Part shown: in pieces, positions 7,995-16,004 of the stretch
Position numbering within the stretch: position 1 is the stretch's first letter
Layout of the letters: each line of letters starts with the position of its first letter
Assembly (NCBI GenBank): GCA_045580165.1
Contig: JAZNNG010000030.1
Coordinates: forward strand, 1-64,000
Reading direction: 5' to 3'
DNA length: 64,000 nt
DNA from: UBA4717 sp045580165
Lineage (GTDB): Bacteria > Bacillota > Clostridia > Oscillospirales > CAG-272
Translations under genes and position numbers: made by a program
The notes under the pieces: generated by a model
What the model was told of the DNA's origin: nothing
Seen by the model: only the letters and a program-made list of their open reading frames with translations
The model's database searches: none

Positions 7995-8657
7995 TCACTT
8001 GAACGCAGGCGCGTGAGTCTCACCCGTCGCGAAGGTGTTAGGTCCGGGATTTGACATTGAAAAGTACATCTTCGCCGCCTTGGTGGTGCCGAAGTCGCGG
8101 TTAGAGCCGGTTTCTTGTACCTTGTTGAAGGCGTCGCGGAACATCTGATTGTGCGCTTCCTCGCGGTTGAGGAGAAAATCAATAGTCTCACGCACCTTCT
8201 TGTCCTCGATCTGACGGTAGAGATACTCGTAAACCACCTTGGCTCTCTGCTCGGATGCGATGTTTGAGAGAAGATCGGCGCACAGGTCGCCCGTCACCGT
8301 CACGTAATCACCCGTCCAGGAATATCCCGAGGAATTGATGAGCCCGGGATTAAGACCGAGCAGAACGTGAGTCTGTACCTCGCCTGCCTGCACCTTTGTC
8401 ACGTCCACGTCGTGACCGTTGAGAAGATTTATGGTCTGCGCAACCATCTCCATATGACCAAGCTCCTCGGCAGCAATATCAAGAAAAAGATCCTTGATCT
8501 CGGGGTCCTTAATTCTGAAGCTCTGAGACATATACTGCATAGCCGCCTTGAGCTCGCCGTTACCGCCGCCGAGCTGCTCCTGAAGCAGAACGGCATACTG
8601 AGGATTCGCTCTTTCCACCTCTACGGGATGAAATAACTGTTTTTCGTGTTTGAACAT
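7995..8657 (-). CDS. Manganese catalase / CotJC-like protein
   Basis: The 220-residue ferritin-like four-helix protein has the di-manganese pattern: Glu in QEQLGGGNGELKAAMQY, the EELGHMEMVA motif, and a later EQRAKVVYEYL plus NREEAHNQMF pair. It begins at 8657 with TGGAGG upstream. The family includes manganese catalase, which breaks down hydrogen peroxide, and the spore coat protein CotJC; the two cannot be separated by eye. No cotJA or cotJB is adjacent, so a peroxide-defence role in an anaerobe is as likely as a coat role. Confidence 0.9.
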   Translation of the reverse strand: MFKHEKQLFHPVEVERANPQYAVLLQEQLGGGNGELKAAMQYMSQSFRIKDPEIKDLFLDIAAEELGHMEMVAQTINLLNGHDVDVTKVQAGEVQTHVLLGLNPGLINSSGYSWTGDYVTVTGDLCADLLSNIASEQRAKVVYEYLYRQIEDKKVRETIDFLLNREEAHNQMFRDAFNKVQETGSNRDFGTTKAAKMYFSMSNPGPNTFATGETHAPAFK

Positions 8658-8984
8658 ACTTGCCTCCATTTTTGTATTTGGATTTAGTATTTCTCGCACT
8701 ACCTTGAAATATTCCGATTGTTATACCGACGGCATATTTTGCTTGCCGTTTGGTGCAGGATCGTCGATCTGTGAGTTTACAGAAAAGAGTGAACAGTGGG
8801 GGAATATAGTCAGAATCTTTTTGCCATAAAACGACATATAATGTGGTGGTGCTTCACCAAAATCTACAAAGGAGATAATTAAATGAACAGACAAGATCCG
8901 TTTATGCGGGGCACAGGTGACCGCCACAAAAGCCTGCGACATAGCAATCGCTATGTCGCAGGCTGTCTCGTTTCTATCTTTTCC
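8658..8984. other. Intergenic region with an orphan start signal
   Basis: There is no convincing gene in these 327 nt. A plus-strand TATAAT near 8838, an AAAGGAG ribosome site and an ATG at 8883 open a frame (MNRQDPFMRGTGDRHKS) that soon enters the hairpin at 8930 and then runs antisense through the lipoprotein gene, so it is probably a truncated gene start. Confidence 0.4.
8930..8964 (-). terminator. Terminator of the PstS-DUF3298 lipoprotein gene
   Basis: AGCCTGCGACATAGC pairs perfectly with GCTATGTCGCAGGCT around a 4-nt loop. On the minus strand it is followed by TTTTGTGG, 20 nt past the stop codon at 8985. Confidence 0.8.
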
Positions 8985-11318
8985 TCACCTGTATTTTTGC
9001 GGAACCAAAACGACTATATTATCTCCGCCTTCGGTCGTGATGTAAACACAAACAGGGATATCCTTATCCCTTTTGTCGCCGTACATTATCTGAGCATCGG
9101 TATAATTATCGATTTCGGTTATTTTACCGTTTTCTGTGTTGTAATCGCCGGTATATTTGACCCATGTTTTTTCATCATACTCGTTGAAGCTCTCATTGTT
9201 TATGGCAATAAACATATCGTCACGCCAGCCATCCTCGAATAAATCACCGATCTTGAGCTCTTCTCCGGTTTTGGCATTAAAAAAGCGCCGAAGTGTATAT
9301 TTTCCCTCTATGTGCATATCAATTTCTTTACCATTTGATAGAGCTCTCAGATCACTCGGAGCACTGACCTTGAAGAAACGGGTTCCCACCATTTCAATAT
9401 TTATCGAAGGGAACGGACTGATAATTATTACCGATTCAGCCGTAACTCCTCGGCTTTGAGCATATTCAACCAGCTTTTCTCGGCTGAAATAAAATTCGCA
9501 TAGCTTATCAATAAAGGAGTTTACATTGTTAATTGCTTCGGGATAGGTGGGAGTCTTTTGCGGATCAAGATGAGAAACCGAAATATATTCATCGTAGTAT
9601 CCGACTGTATCCGCGAGCCTGTTCTCTGTATCGGTTATTCCCGTTAGTTGTTTTATGTTCATATACACGGGAATGTTTTCGTTAAGAATTCCCTTCATAT
9701 CTCTCGGAACGCTCGTTACCATATATTCAGAAAGCTCGGACAAGGATAAGATAACGCCGTCTGCAAAGGTAACGCCGGGCTTAAAAATGATACTGTCGGC
9801 AGTGAATTCAAAGTCGCCCTCGTAAAGGCCCTTGAAATCGCTTACCATATTGTAGAAAGTGTTCATATTTGAGCTTGGAAGCTCGGCAGATTTTGCAATA
9901 AAATCATTGACGAGAGAAACGAAGTCCACGCCCTCGAAGAAAAGGTCGGAAAACACAAGTCGCTCTCCCGTATATATGTCAAATACAGCGGTGCGCGCAT
10001 CATAATAGTGGGTTCTGAAGTCTTGGAACGGCTCTTGATAGGTTATACCAACCGTTACGGAAAGGTAACCGTTTTTCAGTGAATAGACGGTTTTGGGTAT
10101 ATATTCAGTATAGTAGTTACTATTTGCATAGTCAAAACGAGCAGTGACAAAATCATCTACTTTTTTAGGGTCTGTCTTTGAAAGCTCTGCTGTTGCACTG
10201 TCTACAAATTCCCGAACCTTATTTCCGAGAGTCTCGGTTGTAAAATCATCGGAAACATCTGAGCAATAATAGTAATAATCAGCCATTTCCCCCGGCATCT
10301 TGATATCTGAGGTTGATACCGAATAATAAAGCTTCCTTTTTGTTTCAGCGGGCAGAGTCAATCCCTCAACCTTCCTGTACGGAATGTATCCCGCGTCAGC
10401 AAGCACCTGCTGACCCTCATCCGACTGAATCCACTCAACAAGCGCACGAACACCTGAATCTTCGGGCTCATCTGCCGAAAACACAGCGTAATTGTATCCA
10501 AGCAGGGGATAGCTTCCGTCTGCCATAGATTTAAGGGTGGGCTCAACACCGTTTACCTTTACGTATTTTATTTTGGAAATATCCTCGTACATTCCGTCGG
10601 AATACGCATACACTGAATAACCTATCGCGTATTTACTGTTATCGTAGTTTGCCACCGCATCAAGAACACCTCTCATCGAGGCGGGAACGGATTCGGTTAC
10701 AGGCTTCATTAACGGAGTATCACCCATAAATGCGAGCATATAGTTTTGGCTTCCCGAGTCTTGGTTTCTTTGGTATGCAACTATTTCCGAGTCATCTCCG
10801 CCAACCTCACTCCAGTTGGTGATCTCGCCCGAGTATATGCTCTTTATCTGCTCAATGGTGAGAGTATCAACGGGATTATCCTTGTTTACAACGAAAACAA
10901 ATCCTTCTCCCGCAACAGGCTCTGCCTCGTGCGTGAAATTTTTGCGTTCCATTGTATCAAGCTGCGAATCGGAAAGAGGTGTTGTAAAAATAACTTGAAC
11001 CTTTTGATCAAGAAGATTATAAAACGATTGATAAGTCGTAGAGTGTGCAATTTCTTCAGCCGTGCCGAGAAGGGCTTTTCTCACGGCTTTGTCAAGGTTT
11101 GTCGTAGAGGTGGAGCCATCGGTCGTGGGGAAAATATAGCCGCCGAGGAAGGTGGGAGCTGTCTCTTCGCTTGCCTCGGTTTCATCCCCTGTCGTGACCT
11201 CGGTGGGCTTTTCGGCGGTAGGCTCCTCGGTGTTACTTGTTTTGACAAAATCAAATATGCCGCAACCGCAAAGTACGGTTGTAAGCATTAACAAAGCAAC
11301 GGCAATAAAGCGTTTCAT
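8985..11318 (-). CDS. Lipoprotein: PstS-like binding domain fused to a DUF3298-type domain, copy 1
   Basis: The protein has 777 residues. Residues 1-20 are a lipoprotein signal (MLTTVLCGC), then an acidic Thr/Glu linker to about residue 55. Residues about 60-325 resemble a PstS-type phosphate-binding fold: FVVNKDNPVDTLTIEQIKSI, GEITNWSEVGG and QRNQDSGSQNYM are its usual motifs. The C-terminal half contains HYYDARTAVFDIYTGERL and SDLFFEGVDFV, the pattern of DUF3298/RsiV-type extracytoplasmic domains, possibly in two copies. No pst permease genes are adjacent, so it may sense or scavenge a ligand at the surface and not feed a transporter. A tandem paralogue lies at 11437-13818. Confidence 0.8.
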   Translation of the reverse strand: MKRFIAVALLMLTTVLCGCGIFDFVKTSNTEEPTAEKPTEVTTGDETEASEETAPTFLGGYIFPTTDGSTSTTNLDKAVRKALLGTAEEIAHSTTYQSFYNLLDQKVQVIFTTPLSDSQLDTMERKNFTHEAEPVAGEGFVFVVNKDNPVDTLTIEQIKSIYSGEITNWSEVGGDDSEIVAYQRNQDSGSQNYMLAFMGDTPLMKPVTESVPASMRGVLDAVANYDNSKYAIGYSVYAYSDGMYEDISKIKYVKVNGVEPTLKSMADGSYPLLGYNYAVFSADEPEDSGVRALVEWIQSDEGQQVLADAGYIPYRKVEGLTLPAETKRKLYYSVSTSDIKMPGEMADYYYYCSDVSDDFTTETLGNKVREFVDSATAELSKTDPKKVDDFVTARFDYANSNYYTEYIPKTVYSLKNGYLSVTVGITYQEPFQDFRTHYYDARTAVFDIYTGERLVFSDLFFEGVDFVSLVNDFIAKSAELPSSNMNTFYNMVSDFKGLYEGDFEFTADSIIFKPGVTFADGVILSLSELSEYMVTSVPRDMKGILNENIPVYMNIKQLTGITDTENRLADTVGYYDEYISVSHLDPQKTPTYPEAINNVNSFIDKLCEFYFSREKLVEYAQSRGVTAESVIIISPFPSINIEMVGTRFFKVSAPSDLRALSNGKEIDMHIEGKYTLRRFFNAKTGEELKIGDLFEDGWRDDMFIAINNESFNEYDEKTWVKYTGDYNTENGKITEIDNYTDAQIMYGDKRDKDIPVCVYITTEGGDNIVVLVPQKYR

Positions 11319-11390
11319 ACAAAAGCTTCCTCCTCTGAATAGTCTGACTATATGCTATCATAAAGCACAAACGGAATATATAGTTTGTGC

Positions 11391-11403
11391 CTGTTCGTCG
11401 AAT
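11391..11403 (-). promoter_or_regulatory. Single copy of the TTCGTYGAAT operator-like element
   Basis: CTGTTCGTCGAAT lies 73 nt upstream of the copy 1 lipoprotein start and corresponds in position to the proximal repeat upstream of copy 2. The second half-site expected one repeat period away is not conserved here, and the -35 region is also poorer than in copy 2. Confidence 0.4.
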
Positions 11404-11436
11404 ATACGGTCATTTAAGTATCTTTGCCATTTTTCC

Positions 11437-13818
11437 TTACCTGTATTTTGTCGGAACCACAACCACAACGTCGTCGCCGTTATCTAATTTCATATAGACG
11501 CAAATAGCCTCTTTCGGAGACCGTGAAGATTCTTTGAAGTTAACGATAGCGGTTATTCTTCCGTTTTCTATATCCCCGTTACCCTTATAGTTATCACCGG
11601 AGCTTTTATCATATCGATTAAAGTTGTCGTCATCATAAACTATACGCATCTCATGTCTCCAGCCATCTTTGAATAGACTTTCGATTTTTAGCATGTCGCC
11701 GGTTTCGGGATCGAGATAGGCGTAATCGGTATATTCCTTATTAATTACTATTTCGTTTTCCGTTTCACCCGAAACGGCGATTATCGAGTACGGCACCGTG
11801 ACCGTGAAATAATATCCCTCTGTCAGATAAGCTCCTATTACGGGCGACCCTACATCTCCGAGACGTGCAGAATCTGCCTCGACCCCGTAGCTTTTTGCGA
11901 TCTCTATCAGCTTTTCTTCGCTTGAGAAGGTTTCGAGCAAGCTATCAAGGTACGCGTTCACCTTGTTGGAGACCTCTTTTGGAACGGGAGCTTTTTCGGG
12001 GTCTATGCGGCTTACTGTTATGTAGGTATTGAAAGATCCGTCGGTCGTAGGTGCCGACACCTCCTCCGTGACGTTTATTCCGGGCACGTTGCTCATTTTT
12101 ATGTATACAGGCAGATCAATATAACCGTCCATATCTCTCGGGAGACTAGTTACCATATATTCCGAAAGCCCATAGTATATAGGTAGTTTAATTCCGTCTG
12201 CGAAGGTAACGCCGGGCTTAAAAATAATACTGCTTGCGGTGAATTCAAATTCTCCCTCGCGCAGTCCCTTGAACTCGTTGACGGTTTCCCAAAAGCCCGT
12301 TGTTCCGAAATACGGAATATCTACCTCTTCTTTTAAGTAGTTATTGACAAGCGGAACGAAATCCACTCCCTTGAAAAACAAGTCGGAGAACTCGAGTCTT
12401 TCGCCCGTATATATATCAAACACAGCCGTGCGTACGTCATAATAATGGGTTTTTCCACTCTCATGAGGCTGATAGTAATCGATTCCGACAATTACCGAAA
12501 GATAACCGTTAAATAGCTCAAATGAGGTGGAAATGAAGCTTTCTGATACAGAGTATGCGGTTCCATACCTTGTTTCGGCAAAATCGGTAGGCGCCTGAGG
12601 ATCGATCAGGGACAATTCTGCCTTTGCAGAGCTTATAAAGTCACGCACTTTATTTTCAAGACCTGGGAGCTTTAAGGCTTCAATGTTATCACCCATAAAG
12701 CAATCATAATAAGTGGTTGCTACCCTTTCTGGCTTTTCAATGTCTGAGGTTGACGTGGCATAGTACGGCTTTGTGCAAGTCTCCTCGGGCAAGACAAGCC
12801 CGTCAACCTGTCTGTACGGAATGTATCCGGCGTCAGCAAGCACCTGCTGACCCTCGTCTGACTGAATCCACTTGACAAGTGCGCGAACACCCGAATCTTC
12901 GCTCTCATCTGCCGAAAACACAGCGTAACTATATCCGAGCAGGGGATAGCTTCCGTCCGCCATAGCTTCAAGCGATGCTTCAACTCCGTTAACCTTCAGG
13001 TATTTGATGCCTGATATATCCTCGTATGCTCCGTCCGAATACGAATAGGCCGCATATCCTATGGCGTACTTGTCGTTTTTGTAGCTTGCCGTGACGTCCT
13101 TATAGTATCTTGTTGCAACAGGAATTGATGTTGTAATGGGGGCTATCATTTGTGTGTCGCCCATAAAATCGCGCATATAGCGCTGAACTTCCGTGGAATC
13201 ATTTCGCTGATATGCGATTATTTGTGCATCATCTCCGCCGACCTCGCTCCAGTTGGTGATCTCGCCCGAGTAAATGCCCTGTATCTGCTCAACGGTGAGT
13301 GTATCAACGGGGTTATCCTTGTTTACGAAAAATACGAAGCCCTCGCGCGCAATGGGCGCAGTCTCATAGACGAAATTGTTGGAGGCCATAATGTTAAGCT
13401 CGTCATCAGACAAGGAAGGTGTGAATAAAAGTGTGGCATCTCCGCTTATGAGTCGCCTTAAATCGTTTATGGTATGCGTAAATCCGTCAGCAGTGCCGAG
13501 AAGGGCTTTTCTCACAGCCTTATCAAGCTTTGTCGTACAACTCGGTCCATCGGTCGTGGGAAAAATATAGCCGCCGAGGAAGGTGGGGCCGGTTTCTTCA
13601 ATTACCTCGGTTGCTTCCTCTGTCACGACCTCGGTGGGCTTTTCGGTGGTAAGCTCCTCAGTCACGGTTTCGGTTGTGGTTTCTGTGGTTATTTCCTCGG
13701 TAATTGCCGTGCTTTCGGTCGGCTCTTCTGTATTAACTATTTTGACCAAATCAAATATACCGCAGCTGCAAAGCGCGGTTGTAAGTATTAACAAAGCAAT
13801 GGTAATAATGCGTTTCAT
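11437..13818 (-). CDS. Lipoprotein: PstS-like binding domain fused to a DUF3298-type domain, copy 2
   Basis: The protein has 793 residues and the same order as copy 1: lipoprotein signal (ILTTALCSC), a longer Thr/Glu-rich linker (about residues 28-70) made of TEEITTETTTE-like repeats, the PstS-like fold (FVNKDNPVDTLTVEQIQGI, GEITNWSEVGG, QRNDSTEVQRYM) and DUF3298-like parts (HYYDVRTAVFDIYTGERL, SDLFFKGVDFV). N-terminal halves of the two copies are close in sequence and the C-terminal ends have drifted. The upstream regions are also related, so the duplication included regulatory DNA. Export and lipid anchoring on the outer face of the membrane are expected. Confidence 0.8.
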   Translation of the reverse strand: MKRIITIALLILTTALCSCGIFDLVKIVNTEEPTESTAITEEITTETTTETVTEELTTEKPTEVVTEEATEVIEETGPTFLGGYIFPTTDGPSCTTKLDKAVRKALLGTADGFTHTINDLRRLISGDATLLFTPSLSDDELNIMASNNFVYETAPIAREGFVFFVNKDNPVDTLTVEQIQGIYSGEITNWSEVGGDDAQIIAYQRNDSTEVQRYMRDFMGDTQMIAPITTSIPVATRYYKDVTASYKNDKYAIGYAAYSYSDGAYEDISGIKYLKVNGVEASLEAMADGSYPLLGYSYAVFSADESEDSGVRALVKWIQSDEGQQVLADAGYIPYRQVDGLVLPEETCTKPYYATSTSDIEKPERVATTYYDCFMGDNIEALKLPGLENKVRDFISSAKAELSLIDPQAPTDFAETRYGTAYSVSESFISTSFELFNGYLSVIVGIDYYQPHESGKTHYYDVRTAVFDIYTGERLEFSDLFFKGVDFVPLVNNYLKEEVDIPYFGTTGFWETVNEFKGLREGEFEFTASSIIFKPGVTFADGIKLPIYYGLSEYMVTSLPRDMDGYIDLPVYIKMSNVPGINVTEEVSAPTTDGSFNTYITVSRIDPEKAPVPKEVSNKVNAYLDSLLETFSSEEKLIEIAKSYGVEADSARLGDVGSPVIGAYLTEGYYFTVTVPYSIIAVSGETENEIVINKEYTDYAYLDPETGDMLKIESLFKDGWRHEMRIVYDDDNFNRYDKSSGDNYKGNGDIENGRITAIVNFKESSRSPKEAICVYMKLDNGDDVVVVVPTKYR

Positions 13819-13851
13819 ACAAAATTTTTCTCCTATGAATGGTTTGATTAT

Positions 13852-13880
13852 ATACTAACATAAGTCATAAATGAAGTCAA
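13852..13880 (-). promoter_or_regulatory. Promoter of lipoprotein copy 2
   Basis: The minus strand shows TTGACT, 17 nt, then TAGTAT. It lies 34 nt upstream of the start codon and 10 nt from the direct repeats at 13891. Confidence 0.6.
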
Positions 13881-13890
13881 CAATTTGTGC

Positions 13891-13924
13891 CTATTCGTTG
13901 AATAAAACGGTCTATTCGTTGAAT
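13891..13924 (-). promoter_or_regulatory. Direct-repeat operator, CTATTCGTTGAAT twice with 21-nt period
   Basis: The 13-mer occurs exactly twice (13891-13903 and 13912-13924), two helical turns apart, just upstream of the copy 2 promoter. The spacing is like that of LytTR-type regulators, which is an inference only. Variants occur at 11391 and 13964-13996. Confidence 0.55.
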
Positions 13925-13963
13925 TCTGTCATAAATTTTCAGTACAGTTATATGAATACGCGG

Positions 13964-13996
13964 CAGTCGGCTGAATATATACGGCATCCGTAGAAT
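13964..13996 (+). promoter_or_regulatory. Related direct repeats before the DUF6512 gene
   Basis: CAGTCGGCTGAAT and a second GCATCCGTAGAAT-like unit lie 20 nt apart and touch the -10 box TATAAT at 13996-14001 of the plus-strand gene, which has no good -35 box. This arrangement suits activator-dependent transcription. Confidence 0.4.
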
Positions 13997-14029
13997 ATAA
14001 TTGAATCATAAACCTTTAGGGGAGAAGCT

Positions 14030-14554
14030 ATGAAAAGATCAATAAACCTTTGGCAGCTTATGGGATACGCGCTGACCTCGCTCGGCGGTACTTTACTTCA
14101 TTACTTATACGACCTTACCGGAAACTCCGTGCTTGCCGCGCCGTTTTCGGGGGTAAACGAGTCAACGTGGGAGCATATGAAGCTTTTTTTCTGGCCTACG
14201 TTTATTTTTGCGATAGCGGAGAGCTTTTTCTTCCGTGACCGTGAAAGCTTTTGGTGTATAAAGCTTCGCGGAATACTTCTCGGACTTGTTATGATACCCG
14301 TCTTGTTCTATACCTACAACGGCGCGGTAGGGAAATCTCCCGACTGGCTCAATATCGCCATTTTCTTTGTTGCCGCGGCAATTGCCTTTATTTATGAAAC
14401 GCGAAGCTTCAACAAAGATGACGCCTGCAGCTACTCAAGGCTCGCCCTTGCGGTTTTGTGTGTGATTGCTATTTTGTTCATTGTCTTTACCTTCGTGACA
14501 CCCAAGCTTGGCATTTTCCTTGACCCCGTCACGGGAGCTTACGGAATAATATGA
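14030..14554 (+). CDS. DUF6512-type integral membrane protein
   Basis: The 174-residue protein has five or six hydrophobic segments (about 10-28, 50-65, 78-96, 106-122, 136-160). The motif LHYLYDLTGNSVLAAPFSGVNESTWEHMKLFFWPTFI is split over segments one and two, and the N-E-S-x-W-E-H-M-K core looks like the signature of the DUF6512 family, which has no known function. An AGGGGAG ribosome site precedes the ATG. It is divergent from the paired lipoproteins and carries related operator-like repeats, which hints at shared control. Confidence 0.8.
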   Translation: MKRSINLWQLMGYALTSLGGTLLHYLYDLTGNSVLAAPFSGVNESTWEHMKLFFWPTFIFAIAESFFFRDRESFWCIKLRGILLGLVMIPVLFYTYNGAVGKSPDWLNIAIFFVAAAIAFIYETRSFNKDDACSYSRLALAVLCVIAILFIVFTFVTPKLGIFLDPVTGAYGII

Positions 14555-14584
14555 AAAAGAGGCAGGTAATATCTGCCTCTTTTT
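14554..14584. terminator. Bidirectional terminator
   Basis: AAAAAGAGGCAG pairs with CTGCCTCTTTTT around a 7-nt loop. It begins at the last base of the DUF6512 stop codon and overlaps the end of the convergent SDR gene. Confidence 0.85.
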
Positions 14585-15237
14585 CAGTCCTTCCAGACGA
14601 AATTATAGTTTATGGACTCGCCGCCGTCAACGAGTATGCTCTGACCCGTGCAGAACGTATTTGTAACAGTCAGAAAATACGCCCACTCGGCTATTTCCTC
14701 GGGCGTCGCCCACTTTTTAAGCGGAGTTTCGTCCATTATTTCTGCCCAAAGCACGGGATCATTTATTACGCATTCGTTGAGAGGGGTAAGTACTCCGCCG
14801 GGGTCAAGACTGTTGCAGGTCGCCCCCCATTTTGCAACACGCATAGCGACGTTTTTGGTGTACGCGAGAACGCCGCCCTTGCTCGCGCAGTATTCGGGGA
14901 ACTCCGCGCCCGTGTGCGCGCTTGCCGAGCCGATATTCAAAATCGACTTTATATTCTCCTGTACTCCGTACTTTTCTGTTATGTGTATGAGCGCCTTGAG
15001 GTTAACGTCTATATCGTTTTCGTTTTGTACTCCCGCATTATTGATAAGCACGTTTGTGTTATCAAGCTCGGGGAGATTTTTATAATCTGTTACGTCGCAG
15101 ACATAGTGGGTGTATGCGTCATTTTTTATGGTTGCACTTTGCCTGTCAATACCCACGACACTGTGACCGAGACTTAAAAACTTCTCGGCAATAGCCTTGC
15201 CGATGCCCTGCGACGTGCCTGTTATAAGAATTTTCAT
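14584..15237 (-). CDS. SDR-family oxidoreductase
   Basis: This short-chain dehydrogenase has 217 residues, NAD(P)-dependent and cytoplasmic. The cofactor motif TGTSQGIGKA is at residues 6-15, NNAG is in NVLINNAGVQ, the catalytic Ser is in ILNIGSASAH, and the YxxxK pair is in YCASKGG. D31 in VVGIDRQS after the second strand favours NAD(H). The substrate is unknown. Its start overlaps the stop of the upstream transporter gene by 4 nt (ATGA), so the two are cotranslated. Confidence 0.92.
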   Translation of the reverse strand: MKILITGTSQGIGKAIAEKFLSLGHSVVGIDRQSATIKNDAYTHYVCDVTDYKNLPELDNTNVLINNAGVQNENDIDVNLKALIHITEKYGVQENIKSILNIGSASAHTGAEFPEYCASKGGVLAYTKNVAMRVAKWGATCNSLDPGGVLTPLNECVINDPVLWAEIMDETPLKKWATPEEIAEWAYFLTVTNTFCTGQSILVDGGESINYNFVWKD

Positions 15238-15983
15238 TTTTTATTACTTCCTTCAATATAGTCAAGATATTCCTTGCCGACCGATTCGTTTTTCCACCTC
15301 GTGACTATTTTGTAGCCGATGGGGGAGAAAAGCACCTCCATAAGAAGCTCCGCCACGGCGCCCGTCAGCGCGCAGGTCGCGCATTGCAGGGGAGTCCAGG
15401 AAAATCCGTCCCAGAACACGGGAGCAAACCCGACGAATACGATAAGCGAGAAAATGAAGTTGTCGAAAAACTGCCCTATAAACGTGGAAACGTAGGTGCG
15501 CATCGCGTACGCAAGCTTGCCGTCGGGATTTTTCTTAAAGCCTTTACCTATCGCCGCATTCAGCATATTGTTCAGAAGCGCCGACAGGAGAAAAGCCACC
15601 GTACTGCCGAGCAGAATAAACCAGGTGCCGCCGAAAATACTGTCAAAGCCGCTGTAATCGTCGGCAGTTGACGGGATTATACTTGCAACGAAGAATATGA
15701 GGCAGGTCAAAAGGTTGATGCCTGCCGCAAGAAGCGAAATGCGGTTTGACGCGCCCGGCCCGAAATGCTTGGTTATCATATCCATACACATAAATGATAA
15801 CCACGATATAAGTATGCCTGCGTCGATAGCAATAAAATCAAGCTTGAGAAGAGTTTTGTTCGCCAGCAGATTCATACATATAACGCTAACCACGAACAGA
15901 GTAACTACGGTAGTGGGAATGCTTTTAAGCAAAACCGACGTCTGCCGTTTTTCCTCAAGTAACCATTTTTTTATTTTTGACAT
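15234..15983 (-). CDS. VUT-family transporter (YhhQ-like, queuosine precursor type)
   Basis: The 249-residue protein has six or seven membrane segments and the YhhQ/VUT family block LDFIAIDAGILISWLSFMCMDMITKHFGPGASNRIS and, later, YVSTFIGQFFDNFIFSLIVFVGF. Members import queuine or preQ-type precursors, or act as vitamin uptake components. No preQ1 riboswitch was seen upstream, so the substrate is open. The start at 15983 is preferred to the adjacent ATG at 15986. It is coupled to the downstream SDR gene by a 4-nt overlap. Confidence 0.85.
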   Translation of the reverse strand: MSKIKKWLLEEKRQTSVLLKSIPTTVVTLFVVSVICMNLLANKTLLKLDFIAIDAGILISWLSFMCMDMITKHFGPGASNRISLLAAGINLLTCLIFFVASIIPSTADDYSGFDSIFGGTWFILLGSTVAFLLSALLNNMLNAAIGKGFKKNPDGKLAYAMRTYVSTFIGQFFDNFIFSLIVFVGFAPVFWDGFSWTPLQCATCALTGAVAELLMEVLFSPIGYKIVTRWKNESVGKEYLDYIEGSNKK

Positions 15984-16004
15984 CACGAAAATGCTCCGTT
16001 TTTG

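Noticed and set aside
8721..8942. 73-codon minus-strand open frame
   Set aside because: There is no ribosome site or family resemblance, and it overlaps the lipoprotein terminator hairpin.
9264..14000. Possible CRISPR-like repetition in the tandem lipoprotein region
   Set aside because: The repetition is gene-scale paralogy plus short operator repeats; there are no regular repeat-spacer units and no cas genes anywhere in the window.
14551..15177. 208-codon plus-strand open frame starting at the DUF6512 stop
   Set aside because: It begins inside a terminator hairpin and is antisense to the SDR gene, which has all family motifs.
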